A stretch of DNA of 64,000 nt from Apus apus (GCF_020740795.1 NC_067283.1:59613966-59677965); one strand, 5' to 3'. Shown: positions 49,446 through 61,444, counted from the stretch's first letter. Notes: generated by a model from the letters alone, not told the origin. Numbers and translations: made by a program.

Positions 49446-49974
49446 GCATCTTTGAATAGCAGGGCTATAGTGTGAGACTGGAGACCTGCTGGTTGAGCAT
49501 CTCTGCCTCAAAATCTAGATGAAAATTAAGATTGTGGTGGAGTTTGCTATAGGCAACTATCAGAAGCCCTTCAATTGCAAGCTCTTGCTCTTATGTGGAA
49601 TTTCAATCATCCAGATATCTTCTAGGACAGTAAAACAGAACTGTGCAAACAGCCCATGGGTTTGCTGGGCTTCACTCATGACAATTTCTGAATGCAAAGA
49701 CTAGATAAGCTGACCAGGTAATGGACTTTGTGTGCTTCTCATAGACAGGGAGGAAGTGATGGCAAGTATGGCTGTAAACAGCAATTTGGGTTGCCGTGAC
49801 CACCAGATCAAGGATCTGGAGAAAGGCTAGGAAGGTAAGCAAGAGTTGCAACTTGGACTCTGGGAGAGTGGACATTGGCTTATGCCGGGTAGAAAATAAG
49901 CAGGGTAGGTAGGGGTCCCTGCTCTGCTACTGAACTGAAAGGCAAAAAGAGAGCATGTAGCAAAGGAAAAGTGT

Positions 49975-50640
49975 AAGTGTAAGGGTATTCTGGATGAAAT
50001 CAGAAAGGCCAAAGCCGAAATAGAACTTAAACTTTCTAGGGATAAAAAGGTCAATGAGAAGGATTTCTACAAGTTTATTACCAGCAGGGAGGTCAAGAGA
50101 AAACATAGGTCCATTGTTGAATGCTTATGGGTACACAAAAGAACAGCTTATGGGCACACAACATGGAAAAGACTGAAGCATTAAATGTCTTCTAACCTCA
50201 CTCTTCCCAAGCAAAGGCTCCTCTCAGACCTTTGTGCATACCACCATAGTTCAGGAAGGTGAAGGACAGCAAAACAGCAACTACTTAGAGAAACCAGATG
50301 TCAGCTCTGTGGTGCTGGACAGGGTACACACAGGATGTGAGATGCTAGGTTGGCTCAGCCTGGTGAAGAGGACCCTGAGGGTGAATCTAATTGCAATCTA
50401 TAGCTACTTCAAGGTTAATTACAAAGATGACAGTATCAAACACTTCTCATTAGTGAGACAGCAAAATAAAGGACAATAGCCACAAGTTTCAGGTCAGGAT
50501 ATTTGAACTGATCATTAAGAAATATTTTCTAAAGATATGAAGGTATCCCAACCCTGGAACTGACTCAGGAATGTTGTGGCAGCCCCTTCCTGAGAGACTT
50601 CCAAGGCTTGATTGCACAGAGCCATGACTGGTCTAATTGT
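49975..50640 (+). mobile_element. Degraded CR1-like LINE, plus orientation
   Basis: The left part ('aaatcagaaaggccaaagc', 'aagtttattaccagcaggga') resembles the stretch upstream of the RT domain. The right part ('ggctcagcctggtgaagagg', 'aggtatcccaaccctggaac', 'gccatgactggtctaat') follows the order of a CR1 3' end. The middle RT region is missing and there is no tail repeat. It is old, with low similarity. Confidence 0.55.
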
Positions 50641-53220
50641 CAGCAGTCCATATCTACACTCCTATTGCAAATAAACATGACCACACAATACAGAACAACA
50701 GGTCTCTTGGAGGCATGTGTCTGAACTTCATGCTCACTTTGAACAGCTGAAGAACTTCACCTGAGAAAGGCAGAATTATTGACTAAAGTGTTGCTGTTGA
50801 GGAACAAGTGTTGTTTGGAACAGCCACTTTCAAGAGTTTTATCTTTCAAATCTCTACCACTTTTTTCCAAGATCTGATGTTTTTAGAAACACTTGATGGT
50901 TATGCTTATTTGCAGCCCAATCTAGTTGTTAATGGTGTATAGTACTGAGTATTTATATATAAAATGAGTCAGAGTTCCAAAGACTTTGCCATGCATTTTT
51001 CTAAGCTCATGACTCCATGTATCACAATCTCCATTGCTATCACAGTTTCGGACAAGGAGAACGTTAGGAGAACATGACTTTAATTCATGTCTATCGGACC
51101 TGGGAGAATGGAGACCATTTGCCTACTTTTTAATTCCTCTTATTGTAAAAGAACAAAGGCAGACTCTACCTGGGAATAGTATAACACAATTATTACAGTT
51201 TGAATGTTACTGAACTGGATTAACTTTCCCAAATAGAAAGTAGGGAAATAATTAGAGCTTGCTGTGTATCTTAGGTTAATCTTCCTACACCTGCAGGAAG
51301 TTTGGACATTACCACTAACAACAAATGGAAAACAAGAGTTTACATAAGAAATGAGAAAACATAACTGTTTAGTTTCCCAAATAAGTAAAAACTTTGCCTC
51401 CACTGGGAGGCAGTTGACTTCCTTTTTTTAAGGTTACAGATATATGCAGAACAACATAGAAATAACAACGTGGATCATTATGACATTCATTATTTCAGTG
51501 ATATGCACACTCATCTTAAGATCTGTTATGTTTAATACTTCAAACTGTGTATTTAATATGGGCTAAGCTAAGGACAGTGCCAGCATGGTAGTTTTAGGCT
51601 TCCCCCTCTGGCTGTTCCCTATTAAGTTAAAACAGAATTATCTTGGGTCTCATTGTGCCTCACATAAATAAGATTGTCCATTCCTTTGAATATGGAACTC
51701 CTGTTGCTCACCTTCTGTCCTATAATCACCTGTGATTTCACTCATTTTATTCCCTTTTAAACAGCAAGTAGTCACATTTCTGTTGTTAATTTGTCATCAG
51801 TTCCTAATTCAGCCAATTCAAGTACAGTCAGGCTGAAAGGGGTGGAATGCAAGCAGCAGAAGAATAGGAGAAAGAAAAGCAAGGAATGGATCAGTTTTCT
51901 AATTCTGTAGCTCTGAGATTCCAGTCTGCTCTTCTGTAAACAGAGGTTTCTAGGTACACCTACAGAGCACAACACTGCAGGATTTTCTGATGGTCAGCAA
52001 CCCCTCATAGGTGCACTAAAAAGCTGCAAAGCACTTTTCTAAGGTTTTTGTGTTGTCAGCCACTGACCTAGGGAGTTTCAATCCAAGCAATGGCAGACCC
52101 AAGGGACATGCTGGGTCTGGGAGTAAGGGAGGAAAAATCGTTAATGCATTCATGTCCTGTGAAAAACTATCACTCTTTCCACTCTGTATCTTGCATATCT
52201 GGAAAAACAGAGTGAGTTAATCACTAAACAGGGCAAGACTCTATGGCATGTAAAGTTTTTTTTGTGTTTTTGTCTTTGTATGAGAGATCTGAGATAGATT
52301 ATAGGAATGACCATTTGAGAAAAGAAGTAATTTGAGCAAATTTGTGTAGAGCCTTTCTAAACACATGACTGGTACAGACTTAGTTGTCATTAGCATTCCT
52401 AAGAAGAAACAACTGGTGGAGTCACTTTACTGGATCATCCCCTAGGGGAGGAAAAAAAAAAAAAAAAGGCCAAAAATCACTTAACAGTGGTGAGGGCAAA
52501 TCCGTGGGTTCTCCTGAATTTAAGTTACTTGTAGTTACAATCCCTCAAGTCACCCAAGCATGCTAGCCCAGCATGCCTCAGTTACACGTTTATTGTCCTG
52601 CTCTAAAACTACTGAACTGAGACCAATGGAGTGCATTAGCAGTGTTATCTGTAGCTCATCAGACAGAACTAACACTTCCAGTAAGAAAATATAACAATAG
52701 ATAGATACAGGAATAAAAGTAATTAATTTTAAGAGTAGGGCACCTCACATACTAATCCTGCAGATTAGTGCAATTCCCACTTTCAGCTGACCAGCCAACA
52801 TACTCAGAATAAAACCATCAGGAGCAGGTTAATGATCATGGGAAGTTCCAGTGTGTTGGATTTTTTTTTAATGGAAGACACTGTTGTGAAAACAGAATTG
52901 TTATATCAGTATACTTCTCCGTAAGGTAAACCCATGCTTTAAAGCCTTTCTTTCCATTTGTTTCATATACTCTGTATTTTCCACCTAAAGGAACTTTGCC
53001 ATCATGTAACTACGGATGAAGTGTCAAAGACTGTAGCACAGACACTGGCCACTTGAATGTTAGGCTTTCAACTTCTGCATATTCTCATAATATTTAACAT
53101 TTCTGTAATTAGGACAATTAGCTGTAGTACAGTATACTGACTGTCTTTTAGTAAGCATGTAACTACATCACAGATGCCTGTCTAATCAGGTAACTTTCTG
53201 CAATTGCATCAGTGAACACA
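50641..53220. other. No gene or repeat recognised
   Basis: This is AT-rich sequence with a short poly-A at 52451-52467 and no recognisable exon or mobile element. Confidence 0.45.
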
Positions 53221-53224
53221 GGAA

Positions 53225-53960
53225 GAGCAGCTGATGTAAGCTACCCTGCCTTCCATAAGGCCATTGACATGGTCCCACCCAACATTGTTGTCTCTAAATT
53301 GGAGAGATATGGATTCAATGTATAAAGAAGTGGCTGGATGGTGACATCCAAAGAGTTGCAGTCAATGGCTCAATGTCCAAATGGCGAGCAGTAAACAGAG
53401 GTGTCCCTCAGGGGTCCATACTGGGACTGATGCTGCTCAGTACTGTTAATTCATGGTGGATTGAGTGCACTCTCAGCAAGTTTGCAGATGACACCAAGCT
53501 GATTGCTGCAGTTTATCATCGAGAGGGAAGGGATGCCATCCAGGGAGTCCAGGCAACCACCCCAATCACCAGACTGGGGAGTGAATGGATTGAGGGCAAC
53601 CCTGTGGATAAGCACTTGGGGATACTAGTGGATGAAAAACTAGACATGAGCTGGCACTGCACTTGAAGCCCAGAAGGCCAACTGTATCCTGGGCTATATA
53701 GGATTAAGCAAGTACAGCAGGTCAAGGGAGGTGATTCTACCTCTCTACTTCACTCTGGTGACACCCCAGCTAGAGTGCTGCACCAAGCTCTGGGGTCACC
53801 AGGCCAAGAAATACATGAACTCTTAGAGCAGGTCCAGAGGAGGGCGACAAAAATTATCTGAAGGCTGGAGCACTTCTGTGAAGAAAGGCTGAGAAGGTGA
53901 TGTTGTTTAGCCTGGAGAAGGCTGCAGGAGACATTATTGAAGCTTTCCGATATAGGAGTC
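53225..53960 (+). mobile_element. CR1 LINE, reverse transcriptase to near 3' end, plus orientation
   Basis: The plus-strand frame 53373-53666 includes GVPQGSILG and KFADDTKL, both RT palm motifs, so the catalytic aspartates are kept. The reading frame is broken by stops and indels (for example after WHCT near 53666), and the last ORF2 portion is truncated at about 53960. The subfamily resembles the nested copy at 27522-28383. Confidence 0.9.
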
Positions 53961-54008
53961 TTACATGAAAGGCAAAGAGAATTTTTACAAGGCCTGCAGA
54001 ATACAATG

Positions 54009-54138
54009 TAATAGAATAGGAATAGGAATAGGAATAGGAATAGGAATAGGAATAGGAATAAGAATAAGAATAAGAATAAGAATAAGAATAAGAATAAGAA
54101 TAAGAATAAGAATAAGAATAAGAATAAGAGTAAGAACA
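54009..54138 (+). repeat. Hexanucleotide microsatellite (GGAATA)n then (AGAATA)n
   Basis: About 8 GGAATA units (54016-54061) run directly into about 13 AGAATA units (54062-54130), ending at the 3' end of a minus-oriented CR1. The reverse complement TATTCT resembles the CR1 tail repeat, so it has probably grown from it. Confidence 0.93.
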
Positions 54139-54290
54139 GGACGGTTGAGTTGGAAGGGATCTACAACAGTTATTGAGTCCAACTGCCTGATCACTTCAGG
54201 TCTGACCAAAAATTAAAAGCATGTTATTAGGGGTGTTGTCTAAATGCCTCTTCAACACTGACAGGCATTGGGCATCAACCTGTCTTCACA
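54139..54290 (-). mobile_element. CR1 LINE 3' fragment, minus orientation
   Basis: It carries 'gttgagttggaagggatcta', 'tgagtccaactgcctgatca', 'cttcaggtctgacc' and 'aacactgacaggcat', and closely resembles 58580-58740. Its 3' end abuts the hexanucleotide microsatellite. Confidence 0.85.
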
Positions 54291-54924
54291 CTTCCGGAGG
54301 GTAAAGCTTATGTCCAAAGACAGCAGTGCTACTAACTGCATTGACTCACCAGAGTTTTGTCTCTTGGAGCTTTTTCAGTTTCTAGCAATTTCTCCAGGGA
54401 AATGGAACTTAGTTAATGCCAGCTGTGGTTATGTCCTTCCTTAGGAGAAGACATAATTTCTAAAGTAATTAGACTGATGCCACCAGCTTCATGTTTAGCG
54501 CCCACCCACCCAGCCAATTTGTTGCTCACCCTGCTGGTGGAGGGCTGGATCTGCTGGACTCCAGCAGGCTACTGATGGGTGAAAGCTTTCTCTCAGGCTC
54601 CGCCCTTCAGGCTTTGATGTCATCATATGTGTGAAGGGGTGAAGTTAATGCTCAAGTCTTTCCAATTCAGATTGCAGAAAACCATCGTTCAAGAAATGTA
54701 GGTTTCTTTATCCACATCATATTTCACGCACCCATGAACCAGAAAAAGCTGTATCTCATGGTCTGTTTCTGTGGGCCCCATACCAGCTGAAGCCCTGGCA
54801 GAAAAAATAGCCCCTACAAACCAAACCAAACCAAGCAACCAAACAAGAAAAAACACAAACAAAACCAAAAACAAAACCTAAAAGAACTGCACTGTAGAAA
54901 CAGGCAACACAATGTCACAGAAAC
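54291..54924. other. No gene seen
   Basis: This stretch contains a C/A-rich low-complexity patch (CCAAA units, about 54810-54880). Nothing else can be supported. Confidence 0.45.
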
Positions 54925-55430
54925 ATATAATCACAGAAACATCCTGATTGGAAAGGAACTTGAAGATCATCAAGTCCAACCATAACCTAAATCCACCAAC
55001 CATAACATAATCTACCTGTTCACTGCTTAAATCATGTCACTAAGCATCACATCTATATTTCTTTTAAACACTTCCAGGGATGGTGACTCCACCACCTCCC
55101 TGGGCAGCCTGTTCCACTGTCCAACCACTCTTTCAGAGTAAAAAAATTCTTTCTAATATCCAGCCTAAACCTCCCCTGGTGCATCTTCCGGCCATTTCCT
55201 CTCATCCTGTCATCATTCACTTGGGAGAAGAGGCCAACTCCCACCTCCCTACAACCTCCTTTCAGGCAGCTGTAGAGAGCAATGATGTCTCCCCTCCGTC
55301 TCCTCTTCTTCAAACTAGACAATCCCAGTTCCCTCAGCCTCTCCTCATAGGACTTATTCTCCAGACCTTTCACCAGCTTGGTAGCTCTCCTCTGGACATG
55401 CTCCAGCAACTCAATGTCCTTGTAGTAGTA
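54925..55430 (-). mobile_element. CR1 LINE 3' copy, minus orientation
   Basis: The minus-strand frame 55053-55409 encodes the end of ORF2 ([20 protein letters not shown] and [20 protein letters not shown]). The copy runs from 'cacagaaacatcctgattgg' at the 3' end to about 55430 and is 5'-truncated. Its subfamily differs from the neighbouring copies. Confidence 0.93.
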
Positions 55431-56439
55431 TCATGTGGAGTACCATGTTCCAGTCTAGAAACATGTTCTTGAATGCCTGAGTAGATCACAGGGTGACTAT
55501 GAGCCACCAATGTGAAACTGGCAAATGCCTCCTTGTGCGTCAGGCATATTTCCACAGGAAAAGCAAGCATTGTGCAAAGTGTTGGTGAGAATCCAACTGT
55601 AGCACTATGGACATTTATCACTCCTCAGAGAAGTTCCATCTGACATAAAGGCAGACAAAGACTAAGCAGTTGAATAGGGGCATGGAGGGCCTACAGAAGA
55701 AGATGACCAGCAGGAGCAAGACAAAGGGATGCCGTCACTTTCAAGAAGGTAACAAGAATGAAGGCCAAGGAAGGAAAAGAGCTACCAAAGTGCAAGGAAA
55801 AAGATGGTCAAGAACACAAACCAATTCAGAACTTCTTTCCAAGAAGACCACCTCACCATCAACAGTGTAGTAGCAAGTGTCCCTTGGTCCATTGCTAAAG
55901 AAAGGTGAGGAAATCATGCATGCTGTCTATGCCTCTGCAAAGTTCATGCAGAGGGAACCAAAATCCTATCATTCACTCCTGGCATCACCACAATCAAATG
56001 GATGTCTGTGGTAGATATGCCCTTATTTACATTCTGAAAGTGTATTCCAAATTGGGCACCAACATACAAAATGACAATAAAAGTACATTCCTCCCTCTTG
56101 CAGGACTCAAAATACTAAAACCTAAAGAAAAAATAGGTTTGACAGACTTTTATATGAGATATGAACACCTTCTCACCAATGAAGGTAGGCAAATAGCTCT
56201 CGGGAAGGTTAAAGTCACCAATGAGCTCTGGAAGTTTTACCCCATGGACCAACTGCACAGTTCAGTTTCAATGAGAAAAGAGGATCTGAGGGCAAGAGCA
56301 GCAATGGGCTGATTTTACAGTTTAGTAATTGTTTGCCTGGCAGAGCTTTGGGAATGAATCCAAATATTCTAGGTCTGAAAATTACCAACCTTTGCACCAC
56401 AGTACTGTAAGGTTTTGTGTCCAGCCAGATCAAGTCCTT
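55431..56439. other. No gene recognised
   Basis: This is sequence after the CR1 truncation. Open frames at 55670-55870 and 55905-56312 show no domain, repeat or splice context that would support a gene. Confidence 0.4.
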
Positions 56440-57600
56440 CATCCTCCTTGCAGCACGACCTCATGGCCATTAGCTGTGGTGCAGAAATGGGAGGCCTCAT
56501 AGGGATGGTCTCCGGGCTGCAGGGTTGGTTTCTGCCATGGCCTCAGAGAAGAGTAACAGCACTTGGGTTTGTGCTTGGGAGCACAGCAGCAGAGGAGCAC
56601 CAGGGCCGGGCAGCAGCTGTGCCCAGTGCCTGGCCAGCACGGGCAGGGCCAGCCCCCGCAGGGCACAGCGGCTGCCTCGGGGCCAGGGCCCCAGCGGCTT
56701 CCTCAGCACTGGGGGAGCGGGGCTGCGTCACCCCCATGTCACAGGGCCACCCCTGGCGAGGCAGCCGTCACAGGGTCCTGGGGCAGGCAGTCTGAAAGGG
56801 GCATCCTCCCGTGTCCCGCTGCTAGAGCTGGCCTGGGGGCAGCACGGAGACATCCCAGGGGAAGTCCCGGACGAGCCGGTTGAGATTGCTTGGAGGGGGC
56901 TGAGGGATGAAGACCAGAGGCTGGACGGGGCTGCTGGAGATGACAAGAACCAGCAATATCTGGAGATGCCCAGAGCTCACAGGCCTTTTCAGATGGTGAG
57001 CAATGGCCAGAGCAAGGGAATGCCTTCTTGAAGAGCATTGCAGAGTTTACTGTCGCCATCCCCTGTGGGGCCAGAGGCAGCAGCCATAAGAAGTGGGATG
57101 TAGAGATGTTGCCAAGATGTGTCCCAGTGCTTTGGAGCATCCACTGGTGTCCTGCCTTCCTGCAGGAAGGATTCTTGCCTCCAAGATCAATCAGGCCAGA
57201 GACATGTGGCCACTTTTGGAAGCCCTTGAGATGGCTCCAGGTGGAGGGAGAATAGGGTTTGCGCATCTTCTGGGAGGTATGACCAGTCCTTGGGCTGGGG
57301 AGGCAGGTCTTGCTCATATGCTCAGGGAACAGCTGATTGATTGCCAGCTCTGCTGGGGTCAGGAAGGAATTTTCCCCCAGGGCAGATTGGCCCTGGACTC
57401 CGGGGTTTTTTTGCCTTCCTCTGCAGCACCGAGCACTGCCCCTAACAGGGATCCTGTGGGCCATTTTGGCAGGTGCCTGCTGCTCCTGCTCCACAAAGGT
57501 GATCTTTGTGTCCCACAGCCAGGGGTTGGAAGCTTTCTTAGACTCCCAGGGTGAGCCTCACGAGTGATAACCAGGGGTTGCTGCTTGTCCTCTAGAGCAT
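56440..57600. repeat. GC-rich unclassified block, probable avian interspersed repeat
   Basis: The right part contains ctgctggggtcaggaaggaa, then 'ttttcccccagggcagattgg' read in two pieces and 'tttgccttcctctgcagcac', phrases I associate with a widespread bird repeat, possibly LTR-derived. The left part is much more GC-rich than its surroundings. Overlapping long frames on both strands (up to 251 codons, minus 56739-57494) are low in recognisable motifs and shadow each other. No gene is called. Confidence 0.4.
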
Positions 57601-58345
57601 TGAGCACAACCCTGTATCAAGGGCTCCTCTGGGCCCTTTCAGCTCAGTTCTCACCTGCTGCTCTTGCCCCTCCAGGGTGCCACTCATGCCTTGGCTGTCT
57701 CGGGCTCTCCTGCCCATTACCGGTTTGTAGCAGGAGAGAGCTCTGCTCTTCCCTTGGCTCCACTTCCCCAAAGGTTCTCGTCTGTGCAAACAGCCTGTGC
57801 CTGGGAGGGCTCCAGACTAGCTGCACCATCCAGAGCTGCCACTTTTCTGTTCTCCCTGCCTGCAATACAAGTGTGGGGCAGGTATGAGAGGGCTTTTCAC
57901 GCATCACTGGCCAAGAAGCACAAAGGAACATGTTTTGGAAAGGAAAAAGGATGCTTGTCATGGATATGGATGATGATATTTGGAAAATACCCCATGGTAC
58001 CACACTCTTCTTCTTCTGACTCTGACTCTTCTTACTCTTCTTACTCTTCTGAGTCTTCTGACTCCGCAGGAAACAGGGACTGCTTGTCCTATAGTCCTGC
58101 TGCTCCTTTCTGTGGCTTGGTGGCTTTCCTTTGCCAGACTGCTCCTGGCTACATGTGTGCATTGTGTTATTGTGAGCATCAGCTCTGAAAACAGATTCAG
58201 GAAAAAAAAATAAAATTACATATAATAAAATCTAAAAATAACATCCCATTTCCTCTTGTAACCATTCTGATTTGTGTCTTTGAAGACCCTCTGGCATTTC
58301 AGGCAAATATCAATCTCATAACTATTTGACTCATGGTGAGTGCAG
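57601..58345. other. Unclassified, with a TCT-rich patch
   Basis: A 174-codon plus-strand frame (57664-58188) crosses a Ser/Asp/Tyr repeat caused by a TCTTCTGAC-type simple repeat at 58007-58067. No domain, splice sites or orthologue was recognised, and the frame is probably fortuitous. Confidence 0.35.
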
Positions 58346-58349
58346 GGAA

Positions 58350-58470
58350 TAGGATAGAATAAGAATAAGAATAAGAATAAGAATAAGAATAGAATAGAAT
58401 AGAATAGAATAGAATAGAATAGAATAGAATAGAATAGAATAGAATAGAATAGAATAGAATAGAATAGATG
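58350..58470 (+). repeat. Microsatellite (AGAATA)n then (AGAAT)n
   Basis: Six AGAATA-type units are followed by about 15 AGAAT pentanucleotides. A GAAAT/GAAAC-type pentanucleotide patch follows at 58533-58578. Together they abut the 3' end of the minus-oriented CR1 that starts near 58580. Confidence 0.93.
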
Positions 58471-58579
58471 TCATCTGAGATTTCTTCAGCCTGTACTGGT
58501 AGGGAAAGAAGGAGGGAGGAAGAAGAGTTTAATTGAAAAAAATGAAATTAAATGAAATGAAACAAAATGAAATGAAATA

Positions 58580-58838
58580 GAATAGTTGAATTGGAAGAGA
58601 CCTACAACAAGGATTGAGTCCAACTGCCTGACCACTTCAGGGCTGACCAAAAGATAAAGCATGTTATTAAGGATGTTGTCCAAATGCCTTTTCAACACTG
58701 ACAGGCATGGGGCATTGACCACCTCTCTAAGAAGCCTATTCCAGAGCTTCACAACCCTTTCCATAAATAAATGCTTCTTCATGTCAAGTCCAAACCTCCC
58801 ATGAGGGATACAGGTTTGAACCATTCCCTCATGTCTTG
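58580..58838 (-). mobile_element. CR1 LINE, minus orientation, part 1 (host of a nested CR1)
   Basis: It carries 'gttgaattggaagagaccta', 'caactgcctgaccacttcag' and 'agcctattccagagcttcac', and stops at 'ccctcatgtcttgg'. It belongs to the same subfamily as 54139-54290. The similarity resumes at 59021. Confidence 0.9.
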
Positions 58839-59020
58839 GCACTGCCCAGGGAAGCTGTGGAAACTCTGTCCCTGGAAGTCTTCAAGACTAGGTTGGATGA
58901 GGCCCTGAGCAGCCTGATCTAGTGGGAGGTGTCCCTGCCCATGCAGGGGGGTTGGAACTAGATGATCTTCAACGTCCCTTCCAACTCAAACCATTCTATG
59001 ATTCTATGATGATTCTATGA
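58839..59020 (+). mobile_element. Short CR1 3' end nested in a minus-strand CR1
   Basis: It starts 'actgcccagggaagctgtgg', passes 'gtgggaggtgtccctgccca' and ends with ATTCTATG-type units (59003-59020). It is severely 5'-truncated at about 180 bp and splits the host CR1, so it inserted later. Confidence 0.92.
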
Positions 59021-59690
59021 AGAGATCAGTACTTCCCTCTGCAATTCCCCTCCTCAGGAAGCTGTAGAGAACCATGAGGTCACCCCTCATCCTCCTTCTC
59101 TCCAAACTAGACAAATCCAAAAATCCTCAGCCACTCCTCAGAGGACATGCTTTCCAGCCCTTTCACCAGCTTTGGTGCTGTCCTCTGCATGCATTCAAGT
59201 ACCTCAACATCCTTTTTAAACTGTGGGCCCAGAACTGCACACAATACTCAAGGTGAGGTCTCAGCCGCCCTAATTACAGTGAGGTAATCACCTCTTTTGA
59301 TAGGCTGGTTATGCTGTGTTTGATGGACCCCAGGATGTGGTTTGCCCTCTTGGCTGCCAGGACACACTGCTGACTCATACTGAGCCTGTTGTCAGCCAGC
59401 ACCCCCAGGCCCCTTTATGCAGGGCTGCTCTCCAGCCACTCCCCTCTGAATCTAGACTTGTGTTCGGCGTTACTCCATCCCAGTAGAATCCAGCATTTGT
59501 TCTTGTTAAATTTCATGCCACTGATGATTGTCCGGTGCTCCAGTCTATCTAGATCCCTCTGCCTCTTGTCCCTCAAGTCAATCAACAACACTTCCCAGCT
59601 TAGTGTCGTCAGCAAACTTGCTAATGATGCACTCAAATTCTGCAGCCAGATCACTGATAAAAACATCAAAAACATTGATAAGATCATTAG
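59021..59690 (-). mobile_element. CR1 LINE, minus orientation, part 2
   Basis: The host CR1 resumes with 'agagatcagtacttccctct' and extends through the ORF2 C-terminal region to 'gtcgtcagcaaacttgctaa' (the region next to the catalytic box) and about 100 bp beyond. A minus-strand frame (59415-59687) covers part of it. It is 5'-truncated. Confidence 0.92.
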
Positions 59691-59789
59691 AAGGATCTTA
59701 AATTAGTTGAACAGGTAAACAGCCCCTTTGTGACCTCAAGTTGTCCGTGTCTGATGAGTGTACTGTTCTATAAATGTAGTGAGAGGACA

Positions 59790-60045
59790 AGGTGTGATAT
59801 TGTTAAATGGAAAGAGCCAGATTTAGATAAGGAAGATATTCTTTACAATGAGGGTGGTGAGGCAATGTAACAAAGTTGCTCAGAAAAGTTGTGGATGCCC
59901 CATCATTGGAAGCGTTCAAGGTCAGGTTGGATGGAGCTTTGAGCAATCTGAACTGGTGAAATATGTCAATGCCCATGGCAGAGACGTTGTACTAGATGAT
60001 CTTTAGTAGTCCCTTCCAACCCAAATAATTCTGTGGTTCTATGTA
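59790..60045 (+). mobile_element. CR1 LINE 3' fragment, degraded, plus orientation
   Basis: The words 'acaatgagggtggtgaggca', 'agcgttcaaggtcaggttgg' and 'agatgatctttagtagtccc', and a final ATTCTGTGGTTCTATG tail, follow the CR1 3' order with many substitutions. Confidence 0.85.
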
Positions 60046-61054
60046 ATAAAAGCTGTATTCATACCTGACAAGTAATACTGTAAAAGTCCTGACTGACAGC
60101 TTGAAGAAGACATTTTGTTTTGTGCCAACTCAATCAAATGTGAGGAAAAAAAAAACCTATGAGATAAAGGTGACTTAATCAACTGTATTATGAACAGCTC
60201 ATTTCAGGTCGCAGTCCTGAACATCACTTAATTTTAAAAACTGTTTTGATGGGGTTTTTTAATTGTATTTGTTTAACATGACTTTTAGAAAATATCTCAC
60301 ATTTGACTGAGTTGCCTTTGTCTCATTGTTAATTTTTCATGTTATAAATGATGTGACTCGTGCACTTGAACTCTCCTACAGACAGTCTCCTTGCACAAAT
60401 CAGAGCACCTTGAGCAGAGCCCCCTGCTCCCCAAAGTTCTGTCTGCAGGGCTGAACGAGTGTCACCTGCCCATTGGTGGGCAAGTGTCCCAGCAGAGAGC
60501 CAGCTGTGTAGACATGTCCAGCCAACAGCTGGTGGCAGCCAGGTGTCCCGGTCCCCTCTCTCCGTGCCAGGGATCTGAATAAGAACCTCTGTAAATTAAA
60601 CAGATCTTGAACTTGTTTTTCAACACCACAAAAATAAGCATGGACAAGATAACCTATACTAACCCAACATGGTTTTTGAGCTGCAGTTGCCCAAATAACT
60701 TTTTCAGTTAATTAAATGGGGTGTATGTCAGGTGAATGAAAGCAGTAGTTTGAAACATATTCTTCTTTCTCCTTTCTAGCATACAGTCATGTATCATCAA
60801 CTCTTTCATAATGTCTGGCTTCCCTTGAAATTGCTGACTTGTCTGAGGAGGGAAAAGAAAAATAAATACTGACAAAGCCAGTCATCTGTAAAGATGAAGT
60901 AAGGTGGCAATGCAACCTCAAAAAGAAAAAGATGGGGAAAAAAACAAGAAGTGTGAAACAACTCTATTCAGGTACCATCAAACAAAATTTTGTTACAGCT
61001 AAGAATCATCCAGGAGATGGCATATATTCATATATAAAAAATGCTAGGACCTGG
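60046..61054. other. No gene recognised
   Basis: This is mixed sequence to the left of the solo LTR. Short frames at 60391-60647 overlap on both strands and show nothing recognisable. Confidence 0.45.
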
Positions 61055-61444
61055 TGTTGCAGTCCGAGTTCAACCCGGGCTAGAAAAACTTTATTTAAAT
61101 CACAGATCGCTCCTTCTCTTCTCCTCAATTAGAGGAGGAATAGCCCCAAATTGGCTGGTTTAACTTTCCCAGTGGGTCAGTCCCTCGCTTGGGACCGGTT
61201 GGCTACACCGGGTACGTCTCTAGAGCACAAACTCCACCCAGATGCACGCACACTGGCACCAGCACTGAGACTGTGTGCTTATAATACCACTTTCCTGTGA
61301 CAGCTCTAAAAGAGTGGGGGAGGGAGGTACTGGATATGCAAATGTGGTTACCAGAGTTAAAACTTGGGGAGTATAACGTTTGTACTTAGGAACTGGGTAT
61401 TTGGGCACCATACGAGGTGGTAGAGAGAAAGAAGCACTGTTACA
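61055..61444 (-). mobile_element. Solo LTR, minus orientation, with TATA box and poly-A signal
   Basis: On the minus strand the unit starts TGTAACAGTGCTTC at 61444 and ends CGGACTGCAACA at 61055, with TG...CA ends and a length of 390 bp. It holds a TATA-type TATTATAA at 61286-61279 and AATAAA at 61095-61090, 35 bp before the end. This is the U3-R-U5 layout of a retroviral LTR. Neither flank shows a primer-binding site or polypurine tract, so it appears to be a solo LTR. No clear target duplication was seen. The family differs from 39790-40544 and from family A. Confidence 0.7.

Noticed and set aside
56739..57494. 251-codon minus-strand frame
   Set aside because: It overlaps equally long frames on the plus strand in a GC-rich block that contains interspersed-repeat phrases. 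No recognisable domain supports a protein.
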